Source: Nitrospinaceae bacterium
GTDB lineage: Bacteria; Nitrospinota; Nitrospinia; Nitrospinales; VA-1
Assembly (NCBI GenBank): GCA_029937635.1
Contig: JAPYPM010000111.1
Coordinates: forward strand, 1 to 6,389
Reading direction: 5' to 3'
DNA length: 6,389 nucleotides
A model generated the notes under the pieces. It made no database searches. It saw only the letters and a program-made list of their open reading frames with translations, and was not told the DNA's origin. Made by a program: the position numbers and the translations under genes. Positions 5,641 to 6,389 of the stretch are shown in pieces. The first letter of the stretch is position 1, and each line of letters opens with the position of its first letter.

Positions 5641-6389
5641 TGTTTTAATTTTTCATTAATCGCAATCTCTTTCGCAATTTTAAAATAGACAATCGATTGT
5701 TCAGGCTGCCCCAAGATTAAAAATATTGTCCCAAGGTTTTGATGGGCTTCTAGATAGCGAGGGTTAATTGTTATGGATGTGTGGAAATGGACAATAGCTT
5801 GCTCAAAATTACCTTGTTCTGCTAAAGCACTTCCAAGACTGTTATGGGCGATAGCGTGATTCGGGTTCATTTTAATGATAGTTTGAAAGTGATGTATCGC
5901 GGTTTTAAATTTATATTTCTGCCTTAAAATATTTCCAAGGCTTAGACGTGCTTTAGTAAAATTAGGGTTAAGTCTAATTGCTTCTTCCAAGTAACCAATA
6001 GCCTGTTCAGAATGATTCCATTTATTTAATGTGACTCCAAAATTAAAATGAGCCTCGTAGTATTCTGGTTTGAGTTGAATAGCTTTTTTATAGTAAATAA
6101 TAGCCTCGTCGAGGCGCAATTGTTTACTTAGAGAATTGGCAAGGTTATTGTGTGCTTCAGGGTAGTTAGGATTAAGTCTAATTGCTTCTTTATAGTATAT
6201 ATTAGCTTCTCTGAAACGATTCAATCCGCTTAGGGCGTTGCCAAGATTGTTATGTGCTTCGGAATAAGTGGGTTGAAGTTTGACTGCACTTTTAAGATGA
6301 ACCATAGCCTCTTTAAACTTAAGTTGCTTATTTAGGACGACGCCAAGGTTATTGTATATTCCAACAAAACTAGGATATTTTTTATCAGT
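5637..6389 (-). CDS. TPR-repeat protein, 5' end beyond the window
   Basis: The frame is open to the window edge, giving at least 250 aa. The first internal ATG (6305) falls inside a repeat and is not the true start. Seven consecutive 34-residue tetratricopeptide repeats are visible. Most begin with A-H-x-N-L-G or similar and end with A-I-x-L-x-P (for example YYKEAIRLNPNYPE and YYKKAIQLKPEYYE). The last repeat is degenerate and is followed by a short basic tail ending LKQ. TPR arrays form helical superhelices that bind partner proteins; no enzyme domain is visible here, though one could lie upstream. At DNA level a 19-nt stretch at 5968-5986 recurs exactly at 6172-6190, 204 bp (two repeat units) apart, a sign of recent repeat duplication or gene conversion. 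The stop overlaps the start of the dead glycosyltransferase gene, so the two were probably coupled. Similar TPR proteins often accompany surface-glycan genes, but the role is unknown. Confidence 0.88.
   Translation of the reverse strand, partial: TDKKYPSFVGIYNNLGVVLNKQLKFKEAMVHLKSAVKLQPTYSEAHNNLGNALSGLNRFREANIYYKEAIRLNPNYPEAHNNLANSLSKQLRLDEAIIYYKKAIQLKPEYYEAHFNFGVTLNKWNHSEQAIGYLEEAIRLNPNFTKARLSLGNILRQKYKFKTAIHHFQTIIKMNPNHAIAHNSLGSALAEQGNFEQAIVHFHTSITINPRYLEAHQNLGTIFLILGQPEQSIVYFKIAKEIAINEKLKQ

Overview
The window is AT-rich bacterial DNA, most likely from a Gram-negative. The reasons are Sec signal peptides on two exported proteins, a RodZ-type membrane HTH protein, and the C-terminal end of a DUF115 (motility accessory factor) protein. 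The gene style (long TPR protein, FGE-sulfatase-domain protein, DUF115, remnant of a PMT/ArnT-like glycosyltransferase) recalls marine Nitrospinota or deltaproteobacterial-type genomes. That placement is an impression from protein style, with no marker gene to support it.

Left part (1-2648): the 3' end of a DUF115 gene on the + strand runs head-on, 4 bp apart, into a minus-strand series. Read in the direction of transcription, that series is a RodZ-like HTH/transmembrane/DUF4115 protein, then after a 183-bp gap a small twin-CDGSH iron-sulfur protein, then an overlapping FGE-sulfatase-domain (SUMF1-like) protein. The FGE-like protein lacks the two copper-binding cysteines of true formylglycine-generating enzymes.

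Middle (2649-5256): about 1 kb holds no convincing intact gene. It contains a strong GC hairpin followed by T-rich sequence, paired direct repeats placed like an activator site, and a few broken coding-like stretches. It leads into a two-gene cassette of tandem paralogous secreted proteins (239 and 245 aa) of a family I do not recognise. Each gene has a good ribosome binding site, and the cassette closes with a very strong terminator. This is the most novel-looking part of the window.

Right part (5257-6389): on the minus strand lies the 3' part of a TPR-repeat gene. Its stop overlaps, in an ATGA arrangement, the start of a wrecked PMT/GT39 (ArnT-like) glycosyltransferase gene. Only the N-terminal region of that gene remains recognisable, spread over several frames.

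The genes do not form one obvious pathway. DUF115 and the dead GT39 gene both point to surface or flagellar glycosylation nearby. The secreted pair has its own transcription signals and sits between a long non-coding tract and a decayed gene, as expected of an accessory insertion or a fast-evolving intergenic locus.
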